7,239 nucleotides of DNA from Candidatus Blautia equi (GCA_018064695.1 JAGHUU010000165.1:1-7239); one strand, 5' to 3'; shown: positions 1 through 6,719, numbered from the stretch's first letter. Notes: generated from the letters alone by a model not told the origin. A program made the numbers and translations.

Positions 1-480
1 GTGGAGGAGAACGCCAACACCCGGGGTGTTCTGGCGGCCGGCCGCGCCTGGCGTTACACAGGGGACCTGGGATATAAGGATGAAGACGGCTATATTTTAT
101 ATAATAAGAGAATAAAACGTATGCTCATCACAAACGGCTACAATGTTTACCCGGGACAGATCGAGAATGTCATTGACAGCTGTCCGGAGGTGGCATATAG
201 CTGCGTTATAGGTGTGAAGGATCCGAGACGTATCCAGAGGATCAAAGCCTACATCGTTTTAAGGGACGGTGTTAAGGGGGATGATGCCTGCAAAGAGCGG
301 ATCATGAACCAGCTTCGGGATCATATCGCCCGCTATGCCCTGCCGAGGGAGATCGAGTTTCGCAGTGAGCTCCCAAGAACGCTGGTGGGAAAGGTGGCTT
401 ACCGCATCCTTGAGGAGGAGGCAAACCGCCTGGAGGAAGAAAAACAGCAGAAGGAAATGCAGAAAGCTGAGCAGCAGTGA
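1..480 (+). CDS. AMP-forming acyl-CoA synthetase / ligase, C-terminal part (5' end outside the window)
   Basis: C-terminal 159 residues of an ANL-superfamily adenylate-forming enzyme, which activates a carboxylic acid as acyl-AMP and usually transfers it to CoA. Visible motifs are the TGDL motif (residues 20-23) with DEDGY after it, the hinge and A8 region (about 36-55, KRIKRMLITNGYNVYP then QIE), and the A10 motif PRTLVGK with the catalytic lysine at K131. The hinge reads KR-I-KR where many relatives have GR-x-KD, a mild divergence. The last 20 or so residues are a Glu/Gln/Lys-rich, probably helical tail beyond the usual end of the fold. The frame is open from base 1, so the GTG there is almost certainly an internal codon; the family is about 500 residues or longer. 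The substrate cannot be read from this part. The next gene starts 104 bases downstream on the same strand and is probably co-transcribed. The family is clear; the acyl substrate is unknown. Confidence 0.88.
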   Translation: MEENANTRGVLAAGRAWRYTGDLGYKDEDGYILYNKRIKRMLITNGYNVYPGQIENVIDSCPEVAYSCVIGVKDPRRIQRIKAYIVLRDGVKGDDACKERIMNQLRDHIARYALPREIEFRSELPRTLVGKVAYRILEEEANRLEEEKQQKEMQKAEQQ

Positions 481-566
481 TCAAAAAATGAAGACAGGAC
501 GGGATTCTGCACAGAAGGATTCAGGGAATGCAAAAAAGAAGCAGCGTGCATAAGAATGCTGCGAGT

Positions 567-573
567 AAAGGAG
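567..573 (+). promoter_or_regulatory. Ribosome binding site that fixes the start of the E2-like gene
   Basis: AAAGGAG lies 11 bases before the ATG at 585. The frame is open back to an ATG at 528, but that one has only AGGG two bases away. The 585 start therefore fits better, although its spacing is on the long side. Confidence 0.6.
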
Positions 574-584
574 TTCATAACGAG

Positions 585-1475
585 ATGAGCGAGAACAGAA
601 AGAAACAGTGGGGCGACAAAAAGTACGCCTACAGAGTCAAAGATGTGCCGGGCATGAACGTCATCATGGGACACCTGATGCCAAACAGAACCGACGCGGA
701 AGTTTATTTAAATGATAAGATCGATGCCACCGAGCTTGTGAAGTATCTGGAGAAGAAAAACGCAGAGCATCCTGATTATAAGACCACCGTATTCCACTGC
801 GCTATTGTGGCTCTTGCCCGCATGGTGAGAGAGCGCCCTAAGATGAACCGCTTCATCCAGGGACGCCGTATGTATGAGAGAAAAGAGATCAGCTTAAGCT
901 TTGTCTGCAAAAGACGCTTTACCGATCACGCGGAGGAAGCCCTCATGGTTCTGGTGCCAAAGGACACCGATACCATCAACGAGGTGAGCAAAAAGATCGT
1001 TGGAGAGGTGCGCGAGACCAGAAAGAGCGAGCACTCCACAGGCGGCGTGGATCAGCTTATGGACACCCTGGCAAAGCTGCCGAGACCGCTTCTTATGCTG
1101 GTTGTCCGCATTGTGCGCTGGCTGGATTTCTGGGGTATGAACCCGGATTTCATTACCAATGGGGATCCAAACTATACCACCATCCTCTGCAGCAACCTGG
1201 GCAGCATCAAATGTCCATCCGTTTATCATCATCTGAATAACTATGGAACAAACAGCATTATGGTCACCATCGGAACCCTGCATAAGGAGGAGATGCTGAT
1301 GGAGGACGGCCATAAGGAGATCCGTGATGTCATCGATATCGGTGCCACACTGGATGAGCGTATTGCGGACGGCTTCTACTTTGCCCGCAGCTTAAAGCTG
1401 GTAAAATACATTTTTGCACATCCGGAGATGCTGGAGCAGCCGCTGAATGTGCCGAGTGAGTTTGACTATAAATAA
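585..1475 (+). CDS. Free-standing E2/CAT-fold acyltransferase-like protein with His-to-Glu at the catalytic position
   Basis: A 296-residue protein resembling the catalytic domain of 2-oxoacid dehydrogenase E2 subunits and chloramphenicol acetyltransferase. Supporting matches are NRFIQGRRMYERKEISLSFV (near 88-107), which aligns with the E2 segment that begins with N-x-F-I-x-G, then TILCSNLGSI, corresponding to the E2 TxSN-x-G segment, and DERIADG (257-263), which aligns with the E2 active-site motif DHRxxDG. Glu258 occupies the position of the catalytic histidine, while Asp262 and Gly263 are kept. No lipoyl or peripheral-subunit-binding domain precedes the fold. A hydrophobic and basic stretch (LPRPLLMLVVRIVRWLDFWG) sits mid-protein and could be a core helix or a membrane-contacting helix. 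From memory, similar stand-alone bacterial proteins also read DERxxDG, so the change may be ancestral rather than decay. It lies between an acyl-CoA ligase and pepF (24-base gap to pepF). The role is unknown: acyl transfer by altered chemistry, or binding only. Confidence 0.8.
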   Translation: MSENRKKQWGDKKYAYRVKDVPGMNVIMGHLMPNRTDAEVYLNDKIDATELVKYLEKKNAEHPDYKTTVFHCAIVALARMVRERPKMNRFIQGRRMYERKEISLSFVCKRRFTDHAEEALMVLVPKDTDTINEVSKKIVGEVRETRKSEHSTGGVDQLMDTLAKLPRPLLMLVVRIVRWLDFWGMNPDFITNGDPNYTTILCSNLGSIKCPSVYHHLNNYGTNSIMVTIGTLHKEEMLMEDGHKEIRDVIDIGATLDERIADGFYFARSLKLVKYIFAHPEMLEQPLNVPSEFDYK

Positions 1476-1499
1476 AAAAAGAACCGGAGAGAACATATC

Positions 1500-3299
1500 A
1501 TGGAGAAAAAATTACTGACAAGAGCAGATCAGAAAGTGGAGGATACCTGGGATCTTTCCAGCCTTTATCCATCCGACGAGGCTTTTTCCAAAGACGCAGA
1601 GCTGCTGGAGCAGAAGGTGGAGGCGTTCAAAGCTTTCCAGGGAACCCTTGCAAACGGCGCTGAAAATTTCCTGAACCTTCTTAAGAGCTACGATGAGCTG
1701 CACGGCATCTTCTCAAATCTTATGGTTTACGCAAACCAGAAATATCATCAGGACACCGCAAATGCCGTATATCAGCAGATGTCCACAGAGATCGAAATTA
1801 TGGGAACCAGAATCTCCGAGGCAGGTTCCTGGATGGATCCGGAGATCCTTGCGCTTCCGGAGGAGACCATTCAGGGCTATTTTGCAGAGAAACCGGAGCT
1901 TGAGAACTACAGACGTTTCCTTTATCTCATCACCAGAGAGCGCGAGCATGTGCTGGATGCAAAGACAGAGGCTCTGCTTTCCAGAGCGGGAGAGCTTGGC
2001 AGCGCGCCATCCAATATCTTTGCCATGTTCAATAATGCAGATATCCGTTTCAATGACATCGAGGATGAGAACGGGGAAAAACGTCCTCTGACCCAGGGCA
2101 GCTACGTGCCAAGTCTGGAGAGCAGAGACCGTGTGCTTCGTAAAAACGCCTTCGAGTCCATGTATGCGGTTCACAAACAGTACAGAAATACCATTGCATC
2201 CGTATACTATTCCAATCTGAAGCAGGCTGACTTCTTTGCAAAGGAGAGAGGCTTTGCAGGCGCTATGGACGAGGCTCTTTTCAAGACCGAGATTCCATCT
2301 GAGGTTTATACCAACCTTCTGGATGCCATCCATGAGGCTCTGCCGCTGATGCACCGCTATGTGACCCTCAGAAAGAAGATGCTGAAGGTTCCGGAGCTTC
2401 ACATGTATGATGTTTATGTGCCGATCGTGGAGACTCCTGATAAGAAATATACTTTTGATGAGGCAGAGCAGATCGTAAAACAGGGTCTTGCTGTGCTTGG
2501 CGAGGATTATCAGGCACTTCTGCAGAAGGGCTTTGACGAGCGCTGGATCGATAAATACGAGAACACCGGAAAGCGCACCGGCGCATATTCCTGGGGAACC
2601 TATAGCTCCAATCCGTTTGTTCTTATGAACTTCCACGGAAGTCTGGACAACGTATTTACCCTGGCTCATGAGATGGGACATTCCCTGCATACCTATCACT
2701 CCAACCGTACCCAGACCCGCATCAATGCACATTACCGCATTTTTGTGGCTGAGGTGGCTTCCACCTGTAATGAGTCCCTGCTGCTCCACGACCTTTTAGA
2801 GCGCACAGAGGATGTGGAGGAGAAGAAATATCTCATCAACCATTTCCTGGATACCATCAAGGGAACCATCTTCCGCCAGACCATGTTCGCGGAGTTTGAG
2901 ATGCTCACCCACGAGGTAGTTAGAAACGGCGGCGCCCTGCCCTCCGAGCAGATCTGCGGTATTTACCTGAACCTGAATAAGAAATATTTCGGTGAGGATA
3001 TGATCTCCGACCCTGAGATCGCCTTCGAATGGCAGAGAATCCCTCACTTCTACACCCCATTCTACGTATACCAGTACGCAACCGGTCTCTCCGCCGCCCT
3101 GGCCATCAGCAGCAAGATCCTGGCAGGAGAGGAAGGCATTGTGGAGAAATACAAAAAGTTCTTAAGCGGCGGCAACTCCATGAGCCCAATCGATCTTCTC
3201 AAGATCTGCGACGTGGACATGTCCTCCCCGGAACCTGTGAAACAGGCCATGGGTGTGTTCGAACAGTATCTTGGCATGCTGGAAGAGTATGTAAAATGA
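1500..3299 (+). CDS. pepF: Oligoendopeptidase F (M3 family zinc metallopeptidase)
   Basis: A 599-residue cytosolic zinc endopeptidase that cleaves short peptides, the normal size for the PepF branch of family M3. The zinc site is HEMGH (H390, E391, H394) with the third ligand E418 in FVAEVAST, 28 residues after the first histidine. The substrate-side loop typical of M3 enzymes is also present: H516 followed by Y518, Y522, Y524 and Y526 in RIPHFYTPFYVYQYATG. The N-terminal 200 or so residues form the helical lobe. There is no signal peptide, in keeping with a cytosolic role in peptide turnover or nutrient-peptide use. The start at 1500 is backed by GGAGAG at 1486-1491, 8 bases upstream. It follows the E2-like gene after 24 bases, so it is probably the last gene of that operon. 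A GC-rich hairpin lies just past the stop codon. All catalytic residues are intact. Confidence 0.95.
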   Translation: MEKKLLTRADQKVEDTWDLSSLYPSDEAFSKDAELLEQKVEAFKAFQGTLANGAENFLNLLKSYDELHGIFSNLMVYANQKYHQDTANAVYQQMSTEIEIMGTRISEAGSWMDPEILALPEETIQGYFAEKPELENYRRFLYLITREREHVLDAKTEALLSRAGELGSAPSNIFAMFNNADIRFNDIEDENGEKRPLTQGSYVPSLESRDRVLRKNAFESMYAVHKQYRNTIASVYYSNLKQADFFAKERGFAGAMDEALFKTEIPSEVYTNLLDAIHEALPLMHRYVTLRKKMLKVPELHMYDVYVPIVETPDKKYTFDEAEQIVKQGLAVLGEDYQALLQKGFDERWIDKYENTGKRTGAYSWGTYSSNPFVLMNFHGSLDNVFTLAHEMGHSLHTYHSNRTQTRINAHYRIFVAEVASTCNESLLLHDLLERTEDVEEKKYLINHFLDTIKGTIFRQTMFAEFEMLTHEVVRNGGALPSEQICGIYLNLNKKYFGEDMISDPEIAFEWQRIPHFYTPFYVYQYATGLSAALAISSKILAGEEGIVEKYKKFLSGGNSMSPIDLLKICDVDMSSPEPVKQAMGVFEQYLGMLEEYVK

Positions 3300-3303
3300 G
3301 AAA

Positions 3304-3347
3304 GTGGAGCAGGGGGACAGGTTCCTGGCCCCCTGCCCCGCTTTCGT
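3304..3347 (+). repeat. GC-rich imperfect palindrome after pepF: candidate terminator or REP-like intergenic repeat
   Basis: GCAGGGGG (3309-3316) pairs perfectly with CCCCCTGC (3329-3336). Outward the stem continues to about 13 pairs (3304-3316 with 3329-3341) with one G-U and one A-C mismatch. The 12-base loop itself contains CAG and CTG arms around GTTC. The sequence after the stem, CTTTCGTT, is only moderately T-rich, so it is an imperfect intrinsic terminator for pepF. The GGGGGACAGG...CCTGGCCCCC core also resembles REP/BIME-type palindromes that recur between genes in many bacteria. A single window cannot show whether it is repeated. Confidence 0.55.
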
Positions 3348-3375
3348 TGACAAAACGCAAAAGAATGGATACAAT
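3347..3375 (+). promoter_or_regulatory. Sigma-A type promoter for hisC
   Basis: TTGACA at 3347-3352 is a perfect -35. A 17-base spacer leads to TACAAT at 3370-3375, matching 5 of 6 bases of the -10 consensus. Transcription would start near 3382, giving a leader of about 45 bases before hisC. The -35 directly abuts the end of the upstream GC-rich hairpin, so the pepF end and the hisC promoter are packed together. Confidence 0.75.
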
Positions 3376-3391
3376 ACCCAATATGAAAACC

Positions 3392-3405
3392 GCCCCGACC
3401 GGGGC
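3392..3405 (+). other. Short GC hairpin in the hisC leader
   Basis: GCCCC (3392-3396) and GGGGC (3401-3405) form a 5-bp stem with loop GACC, about 10 bases after the predicted transcription start and ahead of the SD (GAGG at 3414-3417). No T-run follows on the + strand, so it is not a + strand terminator. On the - strand it would be followed by GGTTTTC. It may stabilise the 5' end of the mRNA. There is no room for a T-box or histidine leader peptide. Confidence 0.4.
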
Positions 3406-3426
3406 AGAGAAAAGAGGAAGATTATT

Positions 3427-4485
3427 ATGAAAGCCTGGGAACAGAATGTCCGTAAGGTGGTTCCGTATACTCCGGGAGAGCAGCCGAACCAGCCTGACAT
3501 GATAAAGCTTAACACCAATGAGAACCCATATCCTCCGGCACCGGGAGTGGAGAAGATCCTCCGCACCATGGATATTGACAGGCTTCGCCTTTATCCGGAT
3601 CCTACCGCCGGCGCGCTGGTGGACGCAGTTGCAGAATTTTACGGCGTATCCAAAGAGCAGACCTTTGTGGGCGTTGGCTCCGACGATGTGCTGGCTATGT
3701 GTTTTCTCACATTTTTTAATTCCGATAAACCGATCCTTTTCCCTGATATCACCTATTCCTTCTACGATGTCTGGGCAGATCTTTTCCGTATCCCATTTGA
3801 GACACCGGCTCTTGATGAATCCTTCCACATTAAAAAAGAAGATTATATGAAGCCAAACGGCGGTATCGTGATTGCCAATCCTAACGCACCTACCGGTGTG
3901 GAGATGCCTCTCTCTGAAATTGAGGAGATCATAAAGGCTAACCAGGACTCCGTTGTGATCATTGATGAGGCTTATGTGGATTTCGGTGCTAAGAGCGCTC
4001 TGCCGCTGATCGAAAAATACGACAATGTGCTGGTGGTTCAGACCATGTCCAAATCCCGTTCTATGGCAGGCATGCGTATCGGTATGGTATTCGGAAATCC
4101 GGTTCTTATTAAATATCTGAACGATGTAAAATACTCTTTCAACTCTTATACAATGAACACCACCGCCATCTTAACCGGCGTGGAGGCTATGAAGGACGTG
4201 GCATATTTTAACGAGACCTGCAAAAAAATCGTGGAGACCCGCGAGTGGGCAAAGGGGGAGCTTACAAAGCTTGGCTTCTCCTTCCAGGATTCCAAATCTA
4301 ACTTCATCTTTGCCACCCATGAGAGCGTTCCGGCCGAGGAGCTCTTTAAGGCCCTTCGAGAGAAGCACATCTATGTTCGCTACTGGAATAAGCCGCGCAT
4401 CAGCAATCACTTAAGAATTACCGTTGGAACCAGAGCGGAGATGGAGACCTTCTTTGCGTTCCTTAAAAACTATCTGAACAAGTAA
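3427..4485 (+). CDS. hisC: Histidinol-phosphate aminotransferase (class I/II PLP aminotransferase)
   Basis: A 352-residue PLP-dependent transaminase, the usual HisC length. HisC converts imidazole-acetol phosphate and glutamate to histidinol phosphate and 2-oxoglutarate in histidine synthesis. Visible landmarks are LNTNENPYPP (28-37), YPDPTAGAL, the NPNAPTG loop, DEAYVDF (Asp180 to the PLP ring nitrogen, Tyr183), the PLP lysine K209 in TMSKSRSMAGMR, and the C-terminal substrate-carboxylate arginine R330 in NHLRITVGT. The frame is open back to a GTG at 3304, but the ATG at 3427 has GAGG at 3414-3417 and lies downstream of the promoter; upstream codons cover the promoter and hairpin. No other his genes are visible. 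It begins a unit with the membrane-protein gene 11 bases downstream and probably rho. Some stand-alone HisC-like enzymes act on aromatic amino acids, so the exact substrate is less certain than the family. Confidence 0.9.
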   Translation: MKAWEQNVRKVVPYTPGEQPNQPDMIKLNTNENPYPPAPGVEKILRTMDIDRLRLYPDPTAGALVDAVAEFYGVSKEQTFVGVGSDDVLAMCFLTFFNSDKPILFPDITYSFYDVWADLFRIPFETPALDESFHIKKEDYMKPNGGIVIANPNAPTGVEMPLSEIEEIIKANQDSVVIIDEAYVDFGAKSALPLIEKYDNVLVVQTMSKSRSMAGMRIGMVFGNPVLIKYLNDVKYSFNSYTMNTTAILTGVEAMKDVAYFNETCKKIVETREWAKGELTKLGFSFQDSKSNFIFATHESVPAEELFKALREKHIYVRYWNKPRISNHLRITVGTRAEMETFFAFLKNYLNK

Positions 4486-4496
4486 ACGGAGGCACT

Positions 4497-4997
4497 ATGG
4501 AATCACTGGTACAGTTATTTACAGCCTATTTATCCCCTTATATCTCCGCCAAAGCCGTTATTTTCATCATTTCCATGATCCCTATTCTGGAGCTGAGAGG
4601 CGGCCTTCTGGCAGCATCCCTCTTAAAGATCGAGGCCATGCATGCTATCCCGATCTGTGTGATCGGAAATATCATCCCGATCCCGTTTATCCTTCTCTTC
4701 ATCCGCCAGATTTTCAAGGTGATGAAGAAGACAAAGCTTTTCCGCGGCCTCATTGAAGCCCTGGAAAACCGCGCAATGAAGAAGAGCGACACCATCCGCA
4801 AGTACGAGTTCATTGGACTGCTCCTGTTTGTAGGCATTCCGCTTCCGGGAACCGGCGCATGGACCGGCGCGCTGATCGCCTCCCTTCTGAACATCGACAT
4901 CAAGAAATCCTCCCTGGCCATCCTCTGCGGAATTGTGATGGCTACGGTGATCATGTATGTGGTTTCCTATGTATTAATTGGAAACATCGTATCATAA
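4497..4997 (+). CDS. COG2426 / PF06695 small integral membrane protein (annotated 'small multi-drug export protein')
   Basis: A 166-residue, very hydrophobic protein with membrane segments at roughly 19-41, 48-70, 104-131 and 140-164. Two motifs mark the family: PILELRGG (29-36) and IPLPGTGAWTGALIA (114-128), both Pro/Gly-rich and probably re-entrant or half-membrane loops; a third conserved patch is GNIIPIPF (57-64). A basic stretch (70-102) lies between the halves. The 'multi-drug export' label is historical and weakly supported. Published fold predictions group this family with DedA/VTT proteins, some of which move undecaprenyl phosphate across the membrane; a lipid-handling role here is only inference. 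The start has ACGGAGG at 4486-4492, and the gap from hisC is 11 bases, so the two are very likely co-transcribed. Rho follows after 52 bases. Confidence 0.85.
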   Translation: MESLVQLFTAYLSPYISAKAVIFIISMIPILELRGGLLAASLLKIEAMHAIPICVIGNIIPIPFILLFIRQIFKVMKKTKLFRGLIEALENRAMKKSDTIRKYEFIGLLLFVGIPLPGTGAWTGALIASLLNIDIKKSSLAILCGIVMATVIMYVVSYVLIGNIVS

Positions 4998-5049
4998 GAA
5001 AACAGTTAACTTGTAAATGGACCTTTAGAGAAAAGAGGCAGAGTGTAAT

Positions 5050-6585
5050 ATGAGAGAAAAATACGAATCCCTGTCCCTGAGCGTGCTCCGTGAGCTTGCA
5101 AAAGCCAGAGGCCTTAAGAGCATCACAGCCCTTAGAAAGTCAGAGCTCATAGAAGTCATGCTGGAAGAGGACCGGAAAGACGCAGAAAAAGCAGCAGAGC
5201 AGCAGCCAAAGCCGGCCAGAGTGACCAGAACGGCTGAGCAGCAGATAAGATCGACCAGAGTGATCGGCGCTGCTGCTGAAGTGAAAGCGACAGAAGAAAA
5301 AACAAGAGAAGAAATAGCTTCGGAAGAAAAAATAACAGAAGAAAGAGCATCGAAAGAAAAAGCATCAGAAGAAGCAGGTTCAGAAGAGAAGCCGGATCAG
5401 TACGGCTACAGAAAGACTCCCGAGACTGCCCAGCTGGACAGCGGAGAGATTGCCCATGGCATTCTGGAGCTGCACCCGGACGGCGGCTACGGCTTCCTTC
5501 GAAGCGACAACTTCTTATCCGGAGATAAAGATATCTACGTTTCCCCATCCCAGATCCGCCGTTTTAATTTAAAGACCGGTGATATCATAGAGGGAAACAT
5601 CCGCGTAAAGACCCAGGGGGAGAAATTCAGCGCCCTTTTATATGTGAAATCCCTGAACGGCTTCCACCCATCCGAGGGACCAAAGCGCTGCAACTTTGAG
5701 GACATGACCCCGATCTTCCCAAATGAGAGAATTCATCTGGAGCGCCAGGGCGGAACCACCGCCATGCGTATCGTGGATCTCATAAGTCCAATCGGAAAAG
5801 GTCAGCGAGGCATGATCGTTTCCCCGCCAAAAGCAGGTAAGACCACACTCTTAAAGGACGTGGCAAAATCTATCTTAAAGAACGACCCTTCCATGCACAT
5901 CATCATCCTTCTCATTGATGAGCGCCCGGAGGAGGTTACCGATATCAAAGAAGCCATCCAGGGCAAAAATGTGGAGGTCATCTACTCCACCTTCGACGAA
6001 GAGCCCGGACATCACAAAAAAGTGGCAGATATGGTTATCGAGCATGCAAGACGTCTGGTGGAGCATAAATGCGATGTAGTTATCCTTCTGGATTCCATCA
6101 CCAGACTGGCAAGAGCCTACAACCTCATTGTCCCTCCAAGCGGACGTACCCTGTCCGGCGGTCTTGACCCGGCGGCACTGCATCAGCCTAAGCGCTTCTT
6201 CGGCGCAGCCAGAAATATGAGAGAGGGCGGCAGCCTGACCATTCTGGCCACAGCCCTTGTGGACACCGGAAGCAAGATGGACGATGTTATCTACGAGGAG
6301 TTCAAGGGAACCGGAAACATGGAGCTTGTGCTTGACAGAAAGCTTCAGGAAAAACGTGTCTTCCCGGCCATTGACATCCAGAAATCCGGCACCCGCCGCG
6401 AGGATCTTCTTTTAAGCGCAGAGGAGCAGGAGACTGTCTACAACATGCGAAGAGCCCTGAACGGATTAAAAGCGGACGAGGCTGTGGAGCAGATCCTGAA
6501 CATGTTTGCCAGAACCAAAGACAACGAGGAATTTATTCAGACTGCGAAGAAACAAAAATTCCGTACCAGCTCAGACCCAACCTGA
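5050..6585 (+). CDS. rho: Transcription termination factor Rho with a repeat-built N-terminal insert
   Basis: A 511-residue hexameric RNA-dependent ATPase/translocase that ends transcription; compact Rho proteins are nearer 420. Domains in order: N-terminal helical Rho_N domain (about 5-40, VLRELAKARGLKSI and LRKSELIEVM); low-complexity insert (about 42-130); cold-shock RNA-binding domain (134-208, with GGYGFLR and DIYVSPSQIRRFNLKTGD); RecA-type ATPase core. The core shows Walker A PKAGKT (260-265, K264), catalytic-Glu region LLIDERPEEV, Walker B VVILLDS (D348), Q-loop region GGLDPAALHQPKRFFGAARNM, R-loop region GTGNMEL and SGTRREDLL. All core motifs are intact. The start at 5050 has AGAGG at 5034-5038, 11 bases away, a rather long spacing. 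No promoter was seen in the 52-base gap after the COG2426 gene, so it is probably read from the hisC promoter. No clear intrinsic terminator follows. Confidence 0.97.
   Translation: MREKYESLSLSVLRELAKARGLKSITALRKSELIEVMLEEDRKDAEKAAEQQPKPARVTRTAEQQIRSTRVIGAAAEVKATEEKTREEIASEEKITEERASKEKASEEAGSEEKPDQYGYRKTPETAQLDSGEIAHGILELHPDGGYGFLRSDNFLSGDKDIYVSPSQIRRFNLKTGDIIEGNIRVKTQGEKFSALLYVKSLNGFHPSEGPKRCNFEDMTPIFPNERIHLERQGGTTAMRIVDLISPIGKGQRGMIVSPPKAGKTTLLKDVAKSILKNDPSMHIIILLIDERPEEVTDIKEAIQGKNVEVIYSTFDEEPGHHKKVADMVIEHARRLVEHKCDVVILLDSITRLARAYNLIVPPSGRTLSGGLDPAALHQPKRFFGAARNMREGGSLTILATALVDTGSKMDDVIYEEFKGTGNMELVLDRKLQEKRVFPAIDIQKSGTRREDLLLSAEEQETVYNMRRALNGLKADEAVEQILNMFARTKDNEEFIQTAKKQKFRTSSDPT
5194..5271 (+). 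repeat. 39-base tandem duplication inside rho
   Basis: Two adjacent 39-base copies, 5194-5232 and 5233-5271, encode AEQQPKPARVTRT and AEQQIRSTRVIGA. They share GAG-CAG-CAG near the start and CC-AGA-GTG further in, with a few substitutions between. This looks like a decayed tandem duplication within the disordered insert. Confidence 0.7.
5290..5394 (+). repeat. Seven 15-base tandem repeats inside rho (pentapeptide S/T-E-E-K-A type)
   Basis: Residues 81-115 divide without gaps into seven pentapeptides: TEEKT, REEIA, SEEKI, TEERA, SKEKA, SEEAG and SEEKP. The DNA is strongly purine-rich and built on GAAGAA, with GAA, AAA, ATA and TCA codons where the rest of rho mostly uses GAG, ATC and TCC. The product is a charged, probably disordered or helical linker between Rho_N and the cold-shock domain. 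Confidence 0.8.
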
Positions 6586-6606
6586 TGTGACGATCATATA
6601 AGGCAT

Positions 6607-6668
6607 TTTGCCATCAGAAAAGCAGGCTGCATATGCGGGATGGTAAATGAAAGAAAAATTTTGCCGTC
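6607..6668 (+). other. Three-strand alternative-pairing motif downstream of rho
   Basis: A direct repeat, ATTTTGCCATCAGA at 6605-6618 and ATTTTGCCGTCAGA at 6658-6671, flanks an inverted element GATGGTAAA at 6639-6647. The middle element can pair with 6607-6615 (9 pairs, one G-U, 23-base loop) or with 6660-6668 (9 pairs, two G-U, 12-base loop), but not both. No T-run follows either stem directly, so it is not a standard terminator. It could be an mRNA 3'-end structure, a switch, or a set of protein-binding sites. Confidence 0.4.
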
Positions 6669-6719
6669 AGATATGAAATTTCTTTATCTGGATAGTAATG
6701 TGATGAAAACGAATATATG

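Noticed and set aside
1..3. GTG at the first base as a start codon
   Set aside because: The protein would lack the whole N-terminal adenylation domain; the frame is open at the window edge and the GTG is far more likely an internal valine codon.
528..584. Upstream ATG giving a 19-residue longer E2-like protein
   Set aside because: The added residues do not resemble the fold and the SD there is poor; the ATG at 585 has AAAGGAG upstream.
481..584. Terminator or promoter between the ligase and the E2-like gene
   Set aside because: Only short weak inverted and direct repeats such as GGATTC are present, with no T-run and no convincing -35/-10 pair; read-through is more likely.
1713..2789. Long open frame (358 residues) on the - strand within pepF
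   Set aside because: It lies wholly inside the clear pepF frame, has no recognisable domain or SD, and is best explained as a composition effect.
3304..3426. N-terminal extension of hisC from a GTG at 3304
   Set aside because: It would translate the GC-rich palindrome and the promoter; the ATG at 3427 has a good SD and gives normal HisC length.
3199..3828. Open frame of 209 residues on the - strand across the pepF-hisC junction
   Set aside because: It overlaps two well-supported genes and the promoter region, and no family is recognisable.
5156..5548. Leu/Phe-rich open frame on the - strand in rho
   Set aside because: The Leu/Phe runs are just the complement of the GAA/AAA repeats in the Rho insert.
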